Part shown: one piece after another, positions 1 to 6,468 of the stretch
Layout: the number at the start of each line of letters is the position of its first letter
How positions within the stretch are numbered: position 1 is the first letter of the stretch
Assembly (NCBI GenBank): GCA_947037905.1
Contig: CAMQUX010000073.1
Span: 1 to 6,846, forward strand
Source of the DNA: an uncultured Desulfovibrionaceae bacterium
GTDB lineage: Bacteria > Desulfobacterota > Desulfovibrionia > Desulfovibrionales > Desulfovibrionaceae
Reading direction: 5' to 3'
Length of the DNA stretch: 6,846 nucleotides
Notes under the pieces: model-generated
What the model saw: the letters and a program-made list of their open reading frames with translations, nothing else
The model's database searches: none
What the model was told of the DNA's origin: nothing
Program-made: the position numbers and the translations under genes

Positions 1-612
1 TGCTTTTAAGCTATTAACCTGCTTAACAATATTTTCAAGCCATGCTTTTTTATTCATTGGGCCAACATGTAAATCAGAAAGTTGGACAATGCGTAGTTTT
101 TTGAGTTCGTCTGGGATATTTTTATCAGGCAAGATTATGTGTTCTATTTCTGGTGTTACAGTGGTTTTTGCCACTAGAATAGCTCCAGGAGTGACTGTAA
201 GTACTCCCATTCCAAGTATTCTTTTAAGAAAAAGTCGACGCCCAAGGTCTCCTTGTAGTAGGATACCTTGAGGATGAGATAGTAGCCTCTTATTGGCAGT
301 TCTTTTTTGTACTAAAGAAATTACAAATGAAATAATATCAAATAAGAAGGTAAAGAAGAAAATAATAAGTGCGACAGCAAAAGCATAGTCGTTTATTTTG
401 GCTAGTGTATCAGAAAATGTACTCCCTCCAGATTTTCGGAAGTAGAGTATTAGTGGTTTAAGGTAGAGTAGGGAGAGAAAAAGAATACTTATGCTTACGG
501 CTATTTTATTATTAAAAAGGGTGCGGAAAAAGCTAGCATAGATATAGTACATTGCTACATTTATACCCATAAAATAGAGGAAAAAAAATAAAATAGTTGA
601 AAAAGTTAGAAT
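1..612 (-). CDS. Membrane-anchored metallophosphoesterase (YkuE/YaeI-like), N-terminal 204 residues, runs off left edge
   Basis: Reading the minus strand with codons starting at positions divisible by three gives an open frame from an in-frame TAA at 627-625 down to base 1. Numbering from 612, hydrophobic segments lie at about 2-28, 37-58, 76-101 and 128-149. The first metal-binding block of calcineurin-like phosphoesterases follows: LRIVQLSDLHVGP, with D180 and H182. Residues 125-130 (RRLFLK) directly before the fourth hydrophobic segment match the twin-arginine export motif; relatives YkuE and YaeI also carry Tat-type leaders. I infer three transmembrane helices, then a Tat-like signal-anchor, with the phosphoesterase domain outside the cytoplasm. 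The remaining metal ligands lie beyond the window. The start is uncertain: AAGGAG at 626-621 is 8 bases before ATT 612 but only 2 before TTG 618, and ATG 570 lies inside the first helix with no ribosome site. It probably shares a transcript with the TPR gene upstream. Family call is firm; substrate unknown. Confidence 0.85.
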   Translation of the reverse strand, partial: MLTFSTILFFFLYFMGINVAMYYIYASFFRTLFNNKIAVSISILFLSLLYLKPLILYFRKSGGSTFSDTLAKINDYAFAVALIIFFFTFLFDIISFVISLVQKRTANKRLLSHPQGILLQGDLGRRLFLKRILGMGVLTVTPGAILVAKTTVTPEIEHIILPDKNIPDELKKLRIVQLSDLHVGPMNKKAWLENIVKQVNSLKA

Positions 613-620
613 GGTCAATG

Positions 621-626
621 CTCCTT
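621..626 (-). promoter_or_regulatory. Strong Shine-Dalgarno AAGGAG that bears on the phosphoesterase start
   Basis: AAGGAG reads on the minus strand immediately after an in-frame TAA that overlaps its first two bases. No ATG stands at normal distance: the candidates are TTG at 618-616 (2 bases away) and ATT at 612-610 (8 bases away). The spacing favours ATT, a rare initiation codon known from infC. Confidence 0.6.
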
Positions 627-673
627 AAAAATCCTTTCGGCGACAAGAAAAATACTTCTTATAGAAGCTTACT

Positions 674-1492
674 TTATGCACTTGTAAAAAGATGTTTTGT
701 CGCAACAGCTTTTATTTTGAGCGCATCGAAATTCACTGTATTTATTTCAAGCACGGTATTGCTTGCATCGTATGCTTTATCCCATTGCCCTTTGAAGCTA
801 TAAACTTTTGCGAGACGCACCCAAAGAGATTCTGTTGCGCCAAATTTTCGCATGGTATCAAGCACAAGTTTTTCAAGCTCGTTATGGTAGTCTCCCTTTT
901 CAAGGCAGTCCATATATGATGCATATCCAGAGGTATATTCTGGGTAAAGCTCTATCATTTCCATAAAGTATGGGATAGCAGATGAAAAGAGTTTACGTTT
1001 TGTAAGTCGTCTGCCAACATCTATAAGCAGTGCTTGCTCTGTGTATTTAAAATTATCTACAGCTTTTTGTAGCATTTTCATACCTGCAGGTACATTGCTC
1101 TCATCAAGGAGTTTTTCTGCATCGAGTAAAAGTGTATCGAGCTCCATTTTACTGCTTCGAGTTTTATTTTTTTGTGCCTGCGACATGGCTGATTCTAGCT
1201 TGAAATGTAAGCTATCAAAAAGAGATAAGAGTTTTTCTTCCATTCCTTTTTTGTAGCTGAAATTTGCTGGTAGAAGTTTTTTAATTGACGGATCAGAGCT
1301 TATGATATGCATAAGTTCTGATAGCAAAATTTCTATTTCATGCTTGTCGGTTACTGCTAGTTCTGCGTGGATAAATATATTAAGGGCAGAAACAGCAGCA
1401 CTGAATATTTTGAGGTATTCTTTTTTTTGGCATGCGATTTTTGCTCGTCCAATATATTTTTTAATGTCTTGTTTTTCTTGTGAATAGCTCAT
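674..1492 (-). CDS. TPR-like helical repeat protein of unknown function
   Basis: A 272-residue soluble, all-helical protein with no signal peptide or membrane segment. The N-terminal part (about 7-45) is a helical block rich in Lys and Ala that I cannot assign. Residues about 95-125 look coiled-coil-like. The C-terminal half holds two or three degenerate tetratricopeptide-like units, at about 154-186 (ending in ELYPEY), 187-220 and 221-255 (WVRLAKVYSFKGQWDKAYDA), with the small-residue and aromatic spacing typical of TPRs. TPR proteins are scaffolds, so a partner-binding role is likely, but none is visible. I chose ATG 1492; the frame is open further upstream to TTG 1543, which would add 17 residues including a lysine run from an A10 tract. 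Neither start has a good ribosome site. About 60 bases separate its stop from the phosphoesterase gene, so the two are probably co-transcribed. Confidence 0.8.
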   Translation of the reverse strand: MSYSQEKQDIKKYIGRAKIACQKKEYLKIFSAAVSALNIFIHAELAVTDKHEIEILLSELMHIISSDPSIKKLLPANFSYKKGMEEKLLSLFDSLHFKLESAMSQAQKNKTRSSKMELDTLLLDAEKLLDESNVPAGMKMLQKAVDNFKYTEQALLIDVGRRLTKRKLFSSAIPYFMEMIELYPEYTSGYASYMDCLEKGDYHNELEKLVLDTMRKFGATESLWVRLAKVYSFKGQWDKAYDASNTVLEINTVNFDALKIKAVATKHLFTSA

Positions 1493-1543
1493 CTTTTTAA
1501 CGTCTTTTTTTTTTAAATAATTATACAATAAATCTATGGTCAA

Positions 1544-2300
1544 ACAGCTTAAATTCTACCAAAAATATAAGTATTTTAAAAGCAAAATATTGGTATTATG
1601 CTAAAAAAAATAACGCTCTAATATATTGAAATATTTAGACTTTATATTTTTCTTAATTTGTGGGGAAAAGTAGTAAAATATATGGCTCAGTTATTGTAAA
1701 TTTTAACTAATAAAAAGAGTTATATTTGTATTTGAAAACTTGTAGTGCAAATAATTTGGTTTGAGGAAATTTAAGAATACGATAAATATTTATAGCTTTA
1801 CGAGTATTTTTAACTACTCAGTAAGCCAATATTTAGAGTAAGTAGCCAGTAGCAGAAATAATAAGAAAAAGTATAAATAGCAGGGGGCAACATGAATAGC
1901 AGGGGGCAACATAAGTAGCAGAAGTAATAGGGGGTGTAAAGACTAATAGAGCTAGTAGAAATAATAGTAACAATATAAGCAATATAAGCAAGAGCGGCAA
2001 TAAAAGACAATAAAAGACAATAAAAGCAATATAGGACAATAAAAGTAGCCGAGCTAATAGAATCAACAAGAGTAATGTAAGAAATATAAATTACATAAGT
2101 AACAAATACACTGGCTTGTTCTATTGTGTCCTAATTTTCATATAAATTTAAGCATTTATGAATTGCAGTTTAGTCAGAAATCTAGTGTATTTATGCATGA
2201 AAAATATCTTAACGCTTGTAGTTTAGGTTCAATTTAAACTCATATTATAATTAAATTAAGTTTATTCATATGAGGTATTCTTATTTTTATAGTAAATAAC
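1544..2300. other. Long AT-rich intergenic spacer between xth and the TPR gene
   Basis: No supportable gene lies here. The two minus-strand open frames within 1810-2069 have TTG starts without ribosome sites and encode leucine-rich low-complexity strings over a repeat patch. The spacer must contain the xth 3' end and the promoter of the TPR/phosphoesterase pair. One weak minus-strand promoter candidate is TTTACA at 1700-1695 and TTTACT at 1677-1672 with a 17-base spacer. Near the xth end, CTCATAT (2239-2245) and ATATGAG (2268-2274) form an AT-only inverted repeat without a U-tract, a poor terminator candidate. Confidence 0.7.
1848..2047. repeat. Decayed minisatellite-like patch of several short tandem repeats
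   Basis: Three kinds of short repeat lie side by side. A 19-base unit (AATAGCAGGGGGCAACATG) starts at 1876 and again at 1895. A 9-base unit (AATATAAGC) is at 1972-1980 and 1981-1989. A 10-base unit (AATAAAAGAC) is at 1999-2008 and 2009-2018, then in altered form at 2019-2027, 2028-2037 and 2038-2047. An interspersed 16-base word, AGTAGCAGAARTAATA, occurs at 1848-1863 and 1914-1929, with a shortened copy at 1954-1966. All are A+G-rich on the plus strand, and the G5 runs stand out in this AT-rich background. Confidence 0.85.
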
Positions 2301-3065
2301 TTAGAAAGATAGTTCTATGCCCACAGGGCAATGGTCTGAGCCAAAAACATTCGAGTCTATCCAAGCATTTTTAAGATAAGGGCGTAATTCTTCAGATACA
2401 AAGAAATAATCTATTCTCCAGCCAATATTTCTCTCTCTGGCAGCTGTTCTGTAAGACCACCACGAGTAATTTTCTGCCTCAGCATTAAAAAGACGAAAGG
2501 TGTCTATGTATCCGTGTGCTACAAATTTATCTAGCCAGTCTCTTTCTATTTGAAGAAAACCAGAGCTATTTTCGTTTGCTTTGGGGTTACTTAAATCTAT
2601 TGCTTTGTGGGCAGTGTTGAAGTCTCCACCTACAATTATAGGTTTTTCTTCTCGTAATTTTTCTGCATATGCTAAAAAAGCATCATAAAACCCAAGCTTA
2701 TACGCAAGGCGTTCCTCGTTCATTTGTCCGTTTGGAAAATATATATTAAAGAGCCAAAAATTATCATATTCTAAAAGTTGCACTCGCCCTTCACCTTGAT
2801 AGATTGGATCATCTAGCCCTGTGAAAATAGAATGAGCCTCTTGCTTGCAAAAGCTTGCTGTGCCTGAATAGCCTTTTCTTTTTTTAGACCAGTTCCAGTC
2901 GCTTTTCCAAAGGGGCAGATTTAACTCCTCCTCTTTTAACTGTACTGGCTCAACTTTTGTTTCTTGAAGGAGCACTATATCTGCATCAACTGTTTGCATC
3001 CATTCTTTAAATTCTTTTTTTAGAATTGCTCGGTAGCCATTTATATTCCAAGAAAGAATCTTCAT
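2301..3065 (-). CDS. xth: Exodeoxyribonuclease III (AP endonuclease)
   Basis: A complete 254-residue enzyme of the exonuclease-endonuclease-phosphatase fold, close to the usual 250-270 residues. It should cut the DNA backbone 5' of abasic sites in base-excision repair and remove 3'-blocking groups and nucleotides, using a divalent metal in the cytoplasm. Family motifs appear in order: SWNING at 5-10 (N7), LLQETK at 32-37 (metal ligand E35), YFPNG at 109-113, GGDFNTAH at 146-153 (D148, N150), WWSYR at 202-206, WRIDYFFVS at 216-224 and GSDHCP at 242-247 (D244, catalytic H245). Nothing essential is missing. The ATG start is supported by AAGGA at 3078-3074, 8 bases upstream. The gene begins 40 bases after the cmk stop, so it is probably the last gene of a hisC-cmk-xth operon, although a separate promoter cannot be excluded. 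Confidence 0.96.
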   Translation of the reverse strand: MKILSWNINGYRAILKKEFKEWMQTVDADIVLLQETKVEPVQLKEEELNLPLWKSDWNWSKKRKGYSGTASFCKQEAHSIFTGLDDPIYQGEGRVQLLEYDNFWLFNIYFPNGQMNEERLAYKLGFYDAFLAYAEKLREEKPIIVGGDFNTAHKAIDLSNPKANENSSGFLQIERDWLDKFVAHGYIDTFRLFNAEAENYSWWSYRTAARERNIGWRIDYFFVSEELRPYLKNAWIDSNVFGSDHCPVGIELSF

Positions 3066-3105
3066 TATTTGTTTCCTTAATTATTATCGGTTTTGCAATT
3101 ATTGC

Positions 3106-3771
3106 TTATTTATTTTCGTTAATTATTTTTAGCATGGAGGCGGTTATTTCCTCTGCTCCAAGTTTTGTAGTATCTATAATTTTTGCATCATCTGCTGCTT
3201 TTAATGGTGAGAGTTCTCTTTGCGAATCGGCTAGATCTCGTTGTGTTATTTGCTCTTCTAGCTCTTTTTCATCTACTTTTTGGTTCATGCCTTCAAGCTG
3301 TAGTTTGCGTCTTTTTACACGCTCTTTTATATTGGTTTCAAGAAAAAATTTAAACTTTGCCTCTGGAAAGACAACTGTCCCCATATCTCTTCCTTCAGCC
3401 ACAAGTAAGTTATCTTTTCCAAGTCTTTGTTGTTCTTTTTTAAGAAAATCTCGCACTGATTTTTTTTGAGCATATTCTGCTGCAAGTGTTGCTATACCTT
3501 CTGTACGAATGTGGTCTCCAAGAGGAGCACCATTAAAATAGAGTATTTTTTCATCATTGACTGATACAAAACTGAACTCAAAATTATTTAAAACTGCGCT
3601 CAGTTCTTCTTCGTCAAAATTTCTTCCAAAAGGTCCAACCTTCCACGCAATAGCTCGAAACATTGCACCAGTATCGAGATAAATAAATCCAAGTGCTTGT
3701 GCAAGTGCTTTTGCCACGGTGCTTTTGCCAGACCCTGCAGGGCCATCGAGTGTTATTATTGTATTAATCAT
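3106..3771 (-). CDS. cmk: Cytidylate kinase (CMP/dCMP kinase)
   Basis: A complete 221-residue nucleoside monophosphate kinase that transfers phosphate from ATP to CMP or dCMP, supplying CDP/dCDP for nucleotide synthesis. The P-loop GPAGSGKST is at 10-18. YLDTGAMFRA at 31-40 is the CMP-binding segment with D33 and R39. VAEGRDMGTVVFP at 124-136 is the conserved GRD block. The lid and C-terminal signature, including QRDLADSQR and LSPLKAADDA, lies at 177-196, with IIDTT after it. Length matches the bacterial family (220-230). The ATG overlaps the end of hisC by 8 bases (ATGATTAA shared), with no strong ribosome site of its own, so translation is probably coupled to hisC. A very small inverted repeat, GCAAT-A-ATTGC, lies just after the stop and is unlikely to terminate transcription. 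Confidence 0.97.
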   Translation of the reverse strand: MINTIITLDGPAGSGKSTVAKALAQALGFIYLDTGAMFRAIAWKVGPFGRNFDEEELSAVLNNFEFSFVSVNDEKILYFNGAPLGDHIRTEGIATLAAEYAQKKSVRDFLKKEQQRLGKDNLLVAEGRDMGTVVFPEAKFKFFLETNIKERVKRRKLQLEGMNQKVDEKELEEQITQRDLADSQRELSPLKAADDAKIIDTTKLGAEEITASMLKIINENK

Positions 3772-4855
3772 GTAGTATTCCTTTTAGTTCTTTGATGAAG
3801 ATATTTGATTCTTCTTTTGTCCCAATGCTCACACGTATCCAGTCAGGAAACGAGAAATTTTTAAGTAAGCGAACAATAACGCCTCGCTCTAAGAGCTTTT
3901 GAAAAACAAACTCTGCACTCATAGTTGGCGCAAACATTATAAAATTCGCCTGTGATGGGAGTGTTTTGCATGAGAGGGATTGTAGTTCTTGCATTAAAAA
4001 GAGTTTGTTCTCAGCGGTTACTTTGAGTGTTTGCTTGTAAAAGTGTGTGTCAGTTAACGCTGCGATGCCTGCATGTTCTGCAAGCAAATTAACACTAAAA
4101 GGCAGGCGTGCGCTTTGCATACTTTTTGCTAGCTCAAGTGGTATAATTCCATACCCTAAACGTAGTCCTGCAAGCCCATAAGCCTTTGAAAATGTGCGTA
4201 AAAATGCAACATTTGGATGACTTTTTAATATTTCAAAGCTCTGATACTCAGCATCTGCAAAATCAATATAAGCCTCATCGAGCACGAGCAGTGTTTGTTG
4301 TGGGAGTTTTTCTAAAAAATCTACCAGCTCAGCGCTTGGGATAGCAAGTCCTGTTGGATTATCTGGACTTGTAAGAAAAATAATTGCTGTATCATCTGTA
4401 ACTGTCGCAAGTATATCAGCTAATGGCTGAGAAAAATCGGCATTTCTTGCTACTTCTTTGTAGTGTACACCGCAAAGTTTTGCGACCATTTTATATACAC
4501 TAAAACAAGAAGAATAACAAAGAACAGTATTTTTTTCTGGCTCACAAGTCATGCGTATGAGCATATCTATAAGTTCATCAGAGCCGTTTCCGCAGATAAT
4601 TCTTTCTGCTTCGATATTATGAAACTGTGCTAAAGCATCAGATAGGGCAGGGCTAGCATTTTGCGGATAGCGAAAGATGCTCGAGCTGTATTTTTTTATA
4701 CTCTCAAGAACTAAGGGCGAAACACCAAGAGGGTTTTCGTTACTTGCGAGTTTAATAATGTTTTGCAACTGATATTTTTCACGCAACTCTTCTATACTTA
4801 ACCCTGGTGTGTAGGGAGTAAAATCTAAGAGGCTTTTACGCATGCGATTGTGCAT
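3764..4855 (-). CDS. hisC: Histidinol-phosphate aminotransferase (or related aromatic aminotransferase)
   Basis: A complete 363-residue fold-type I PLP aminotransferase of the HisC subgroup. The known family reaction transfers an amino group from glutamate to imidazole-acetol phosphate in histidine synthesis. Visible landmarks: LASNENPLG at 36-44, GNGSDELI at 89-96 (cofactor phosphate region), SPDNPTG at 163-169 (N166), VLDEAYIDF at 191-199 (D193, Y196), TFSKAYGLAGLRLGYG at 221-236 with the PLP lysine K224 and R232, and IRVSIGT at 340-346 with the carboxylate-binding arginine R341. The ATG at 4855 is preceded by AGGA 7-8 bases upstream; M5 at 4843 is a less likely alternative. It is first of a probable hisC-cmk-xth operon. 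No other histidine gene is visible in the window, and HisC homologues often accept phenylalanine or tyrosine, so the physiological substrate is not fixed by sequence. Confidence 0.93.
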   Translation of the reverse strand: MHNRMRKSLLDFTPYTPGLSIEELREKYQLQNIIKLASNENPLGVSPLVLESIKKYSSSIFRYPQNASPALSDALAQFHNIEAERIICGNGSDELIDMLIRMTCEPEKNTVLCYSSCFSVYKMVAKLCGVHYKEVARNADFSQPLADILATVTDDTAIIFLTSPDNPTGLAIPSAELVDFLEKLPQQTLLVLDEAYIDFADAEYQSFEILKSHPNVAFLRTFSKAYGLAGLRLGYGIIPLELAKSMQSARLPFSVNLLAEHAGIAALTDTHFYKQTLKVTAENKLFLMQELQSLSCKTLPSQANFIMFAPTMSAEFVFQKLLERGVIVRLLKNFSFPDWIRVSIGTKEESNIFIKELKGILHD

Positions 4856-4962
4856 AATTTAATCCTAATACTTTGAACATATTTTTTTATTATATATTTT
4901 TTATTCAGGCGATTTTTTTACTAATTTTTTTACAAGCTCACTTTTTATAACAAAAAATTTCT

Positions 4963-5060
4963 TGTACAGCGCATTTCGTATAGCTGATTTTTATACAGTT
5001 ATTTTTTTATTACAGATAAAAGTGTACGTTTTACAGTACAAATACCTTATGTACAGCGCA
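4963..5060. promoter_or_regulatory. Candidate operator cluster upstream of hisC (TGTAC/GTACA elements)
   Basis: TGTACAGCGCA occurs exactly twice, at 4963-4973 and 5050-5060. Between the copies, TGTACGTTTTACAGTACA at 5023-5040 is an 18-base inverted repeat with TGTAC and GTACA arms. Its overall form TGTA-N10-TACA resembles the TyrR box (TGTAAA-N6-TTTACA) in length and outer bases. TACAG recurs at 4965, 4994, 5011, 5032 and 5052. The site lies 108-205 bases before the hisC start. Regulator identity is inference. Confidence 0.3.
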
Positions 5061-5102
5061 AAATATTTTTTTAATTTCTTCTCTAGGATATAATATAGCG
5101 TG

Positions 5103-5154
5103 TTTTTTCTTATTTTCTTATTACTTTCTTCTTATTTTCTTTGCTTTATTTTTC
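5103..5154. repeat. Polypyrimidine tract with a 13-base direct repeat
   Basis: The plus strand is almost purely T and C over about 50 bases. TTCTTATTTTCTT occurs at 5107-5119 and again at 5129-5141. The transcript strand would be purine-rich. It lies in the 3' flank of trmI. Confidence 0.6.
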
Positions 5155-5233
5155 CATATATTCTTTTCAGTGTTCATTAGAAAAATATAATCATCAATGG
5201 CGATACTGCAAGAATTATTTCACAGAAAGTGTT

Positions 5234-6412
5234 CTATTTTTCTGGTTCGTTTGATTTAGAAAGAGGACACGTACCTGTTTCACATGTATTTGTTTCAGAT
5301 GTATTTATTTCGCGCGGAGCTGTTTCACATGTAGCTGTTTCGCATGTAGCTGCATGATTTTCACCATCTGCAGAAGTATAGCTAACAGGCGCTACAGCGC
5401 AAGAATTATCACTACAAGAACCATCAGTGCACGGGATACTTTCGCATGAATTATTCTCATGAGAATTATCGCTACAAGAGTTTAGTTCACAAGAACCATC
5501 ATTTTGAGAACGCTCATTATAAGTGTTGGTATCGTGCGAGTTATTATCTTGAACAATATCACTTTGCAAATCATCATTTTGAGAACGCTCATTATATGAG
5601 GCACTTGCTTCTCTTTCATATCTATTTTTTTTATCAACCCTTGCTATTTTATTTACCATATAGCGGGCAAAAACAAGAAAACCAGTATGAGCAATCATTC
5701 TATCTTCAGGGCGCAGTCTGTCTGGCACTGTTTTATAATGTCTTATGAGTATTTCTGTTACTTCAAAATCGTCAAAAGGACCATCTTCTAATGCACGTAA
5801 AAGGTCACTTACCTGATTACATGTTGGTAGTAAAAAACCACACATAGCACCAATTTTTAGCGCTTTTGGAATATGATGCAGATATTCCCACGGAGTGCGA
5901 ACATCAAGAAAGAGCGCATCACAGTCTGTATGGTCGAAACCAAATTCGATTGATTTATGGGTTTGTACTACACGGTGCTCAAGCCCTACATTTTTAAGAT
6001 TTTTCTTCGCAAGATTATAAAATTCTTCACGGCGCTCATAAGTATATACTTTTCCTGTATCGCCAACATACCAAGCAAGAGCAGTTGTAAGCCCCCCTGA
6101 ACCTGTGCCAGATTCTACTACTCGTGAGCCTGGACCTATGCCCATTTTTAGGAGCAGATAGCCTATTTCTTTTGGATACATTATCTGTGTTTGGCGACGA
6201 ATATTATTTATGAGATCGTGAACAGTAGGGCACAGAACAAGATATGCTTTTCCTAAATGAGTATGCGCATATCCTCCAAAGCCTGCTTCTTCGATAGAGC
6301 TTACAAGTATTACGCCATCGTGGGTTTGAATTTCAGTTTTCTCACTGAGTTTATGTATATAGCGTTTACCTTTTGGGCTTATGAGTAAGACTAGTTGATT
6401 TTCAGAAAGCAT
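5234..6412 (-). CDS. trmI: tRNA (adenine-N1)-methyltransferase, m1A58 type, with a cysteine-rich pentapeptide-repeat tail
   Basis: The first roughly 255 residues are a full TrmI enzyme, which uses S-adenosylmethionine to methylate N1 of A58 in the tRNA T-loop, a modification that stabilises tRNA structure. Residues 1-75 form the small N-terminal beta domain. VVESGTGSGGLTTALA at 98-113 is the SAM-binding motif I, YERREE at 125-130 contributes the acidic ribose ligand E126, and LFLDVRTPWEYL at 167-178 carries the catalytic-region D170. RPEDRMIAHTGFLVFAR at 234-250 is the usual C-terminal signature. Bacterial relatives normally end near 250-280 residues, whereas this protein continues to 392. 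The extra tail is polar low-complexity sequence of five-residue repeats with ten cysteines. The ATG is supported by GGAG at 6422-6419, 6 bases upstream. It appears to be a single-gene unit. Enzyme call is firm; tail function is unknown. Confidence 0.94.
   Translation of the reverse strand: MLSENQLVLLISPKGKRYIHKLSEKTEIQTHDGVILVSSIEEAGFGGYAHTHLGKAYLVLCPTVHDLINNIRRQTQIMYPKEIGYLLLKMGIGPGSRVVESGTGSGGLTTALAWYVGDTGKVYTYERREEFYNLAKKNLKNVGLEHRVVQTHKSIEFGFDHTDCDALFLDVRTPWEYLHHIPKALKIGAMCGFLLPTCNQVSDLLRALEDGPFDDFEVTEILIRHYKTVPDRLRPEDRMIAHTGFLVFARYMVNKIARVDKKNRYEREASASYNERSQNDDLQSDIVQDNNSHDTNTYNERSQNDGSCELNSCSDNSHENNSCESIPCTDGSCSDNSCAVAPVSYTSADGENHAATCETATCETAPREINTSETNTCETGTCPLSKSNEPEK
5255..5344 (-). 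repeat. Coding 15-base tandem repeat, block 2 of the trmI tail (5-6 pentapeptides)
   Basis: Residues 357-386 form a second block after a 14-residue non-repeated linker. Units include CETAT, CETAP, SETNT and CETGT, with consensus [C/S]-E-T-[A/N/G]-[T/P]. Cysteines stand at 357, 362, 377 and 382, again at multiples of five. The DNA has a visible 15-base period of the type GTAGCTGTTTCGCAT on the plus strand. Confidence 0.9.
5387..5596 (-). repeat. Coding 15-base tandem repeat, block 1 of the trmI tail (14 pentapeptides)
   Basis: Residues 273-342 divide without gaps into 14 five-residue units, for example YNERS, HDTNT, CSDNS and CTDGS, with approximate consensus [C/H/Q/Y]-[N/E/S/D]-[D/N/T]-[N/G]-[S/T]. 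Cysteines at 308, 313, 323, 328, 333 and 338 all share the first position, with H318 in register. A perfect 25-base direct repeat lies at 5497-5521 and 5572-5596, exactly 75 bases (five units) apart. Confidence 0.9.
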
Positions 6413-6468
6413 TTAATTCTCCACTTTGTTATTTAAAATAAGTATGTATGTTGCAAAAATAATTCTTA

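Larger units (their letters stand above)
4856..5233. other. Intergenic spacer upstream of hisC
   Basis: This 378-base AT-rich spacer must carry the hisC operon promoter and the end of the trmI transcript. I find no GC-rich terminator hairpin and no histidine-rich leader peptide, so classic his attenuation is not supported. The part nearest trmI holds a pyrimidine-rich tract (5103-5154) and the middle holds a cluster of TGTA/TACA elements (4963-5060). A TATAAT stands at 4894-4889 on the minus strand, but no acceptable -35 pairs with it. Confidence 0.65.

Noticed and set aside
89..271. Plus-strand 60-residue open frame at the left edge
   Set aside because: It lies antisense to the metallophosphoesterase, whose SDLH motif and helices identify the true frame.
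640..672. Small hairpin CTTC-TATAA-GAAG followed by T-rich sequence between the TPR and phosphoesterase genes
   Set aside because: The stem is only 4-5 AT-rich pairs, too weak to call a terminator; at most it could modestly attenuate.
1810..2069. Two minus-strand open frames encoding leucine-rich hydrophobic peptides
   Set aside because: Both use TTG starts with no ribosome site, overlap each other in different frames and sit on short tandem repeats; the hydrophobic composition follows from the repeats.
2239..2274. Inverted repeat CTCATAT/ATATGAG after xth as a terminator
   Set aside because: Arms are short and AT-rich, the loop is 22 bases, and no U-tract follows.
3026..3469. Plus-strand 147-residue open frame
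   Set aside because: It is antisense to cmk and the start of xth, both of which have complete catalytic motifs.
5121..5177. Minus-strand 18-codon lysine/arginine-rich peptide upstream of hisC
   Set aside because: No ribosome site and no histidine run; its composition reflects the polypurine strand, so it is not a credible attenuator leader.
5446..5748. Plus-strand 100-residue open frame rich in His and Tyr
   Set aside because: It is the antisense shadow of the trmI repeat tail and has no family resemblance.
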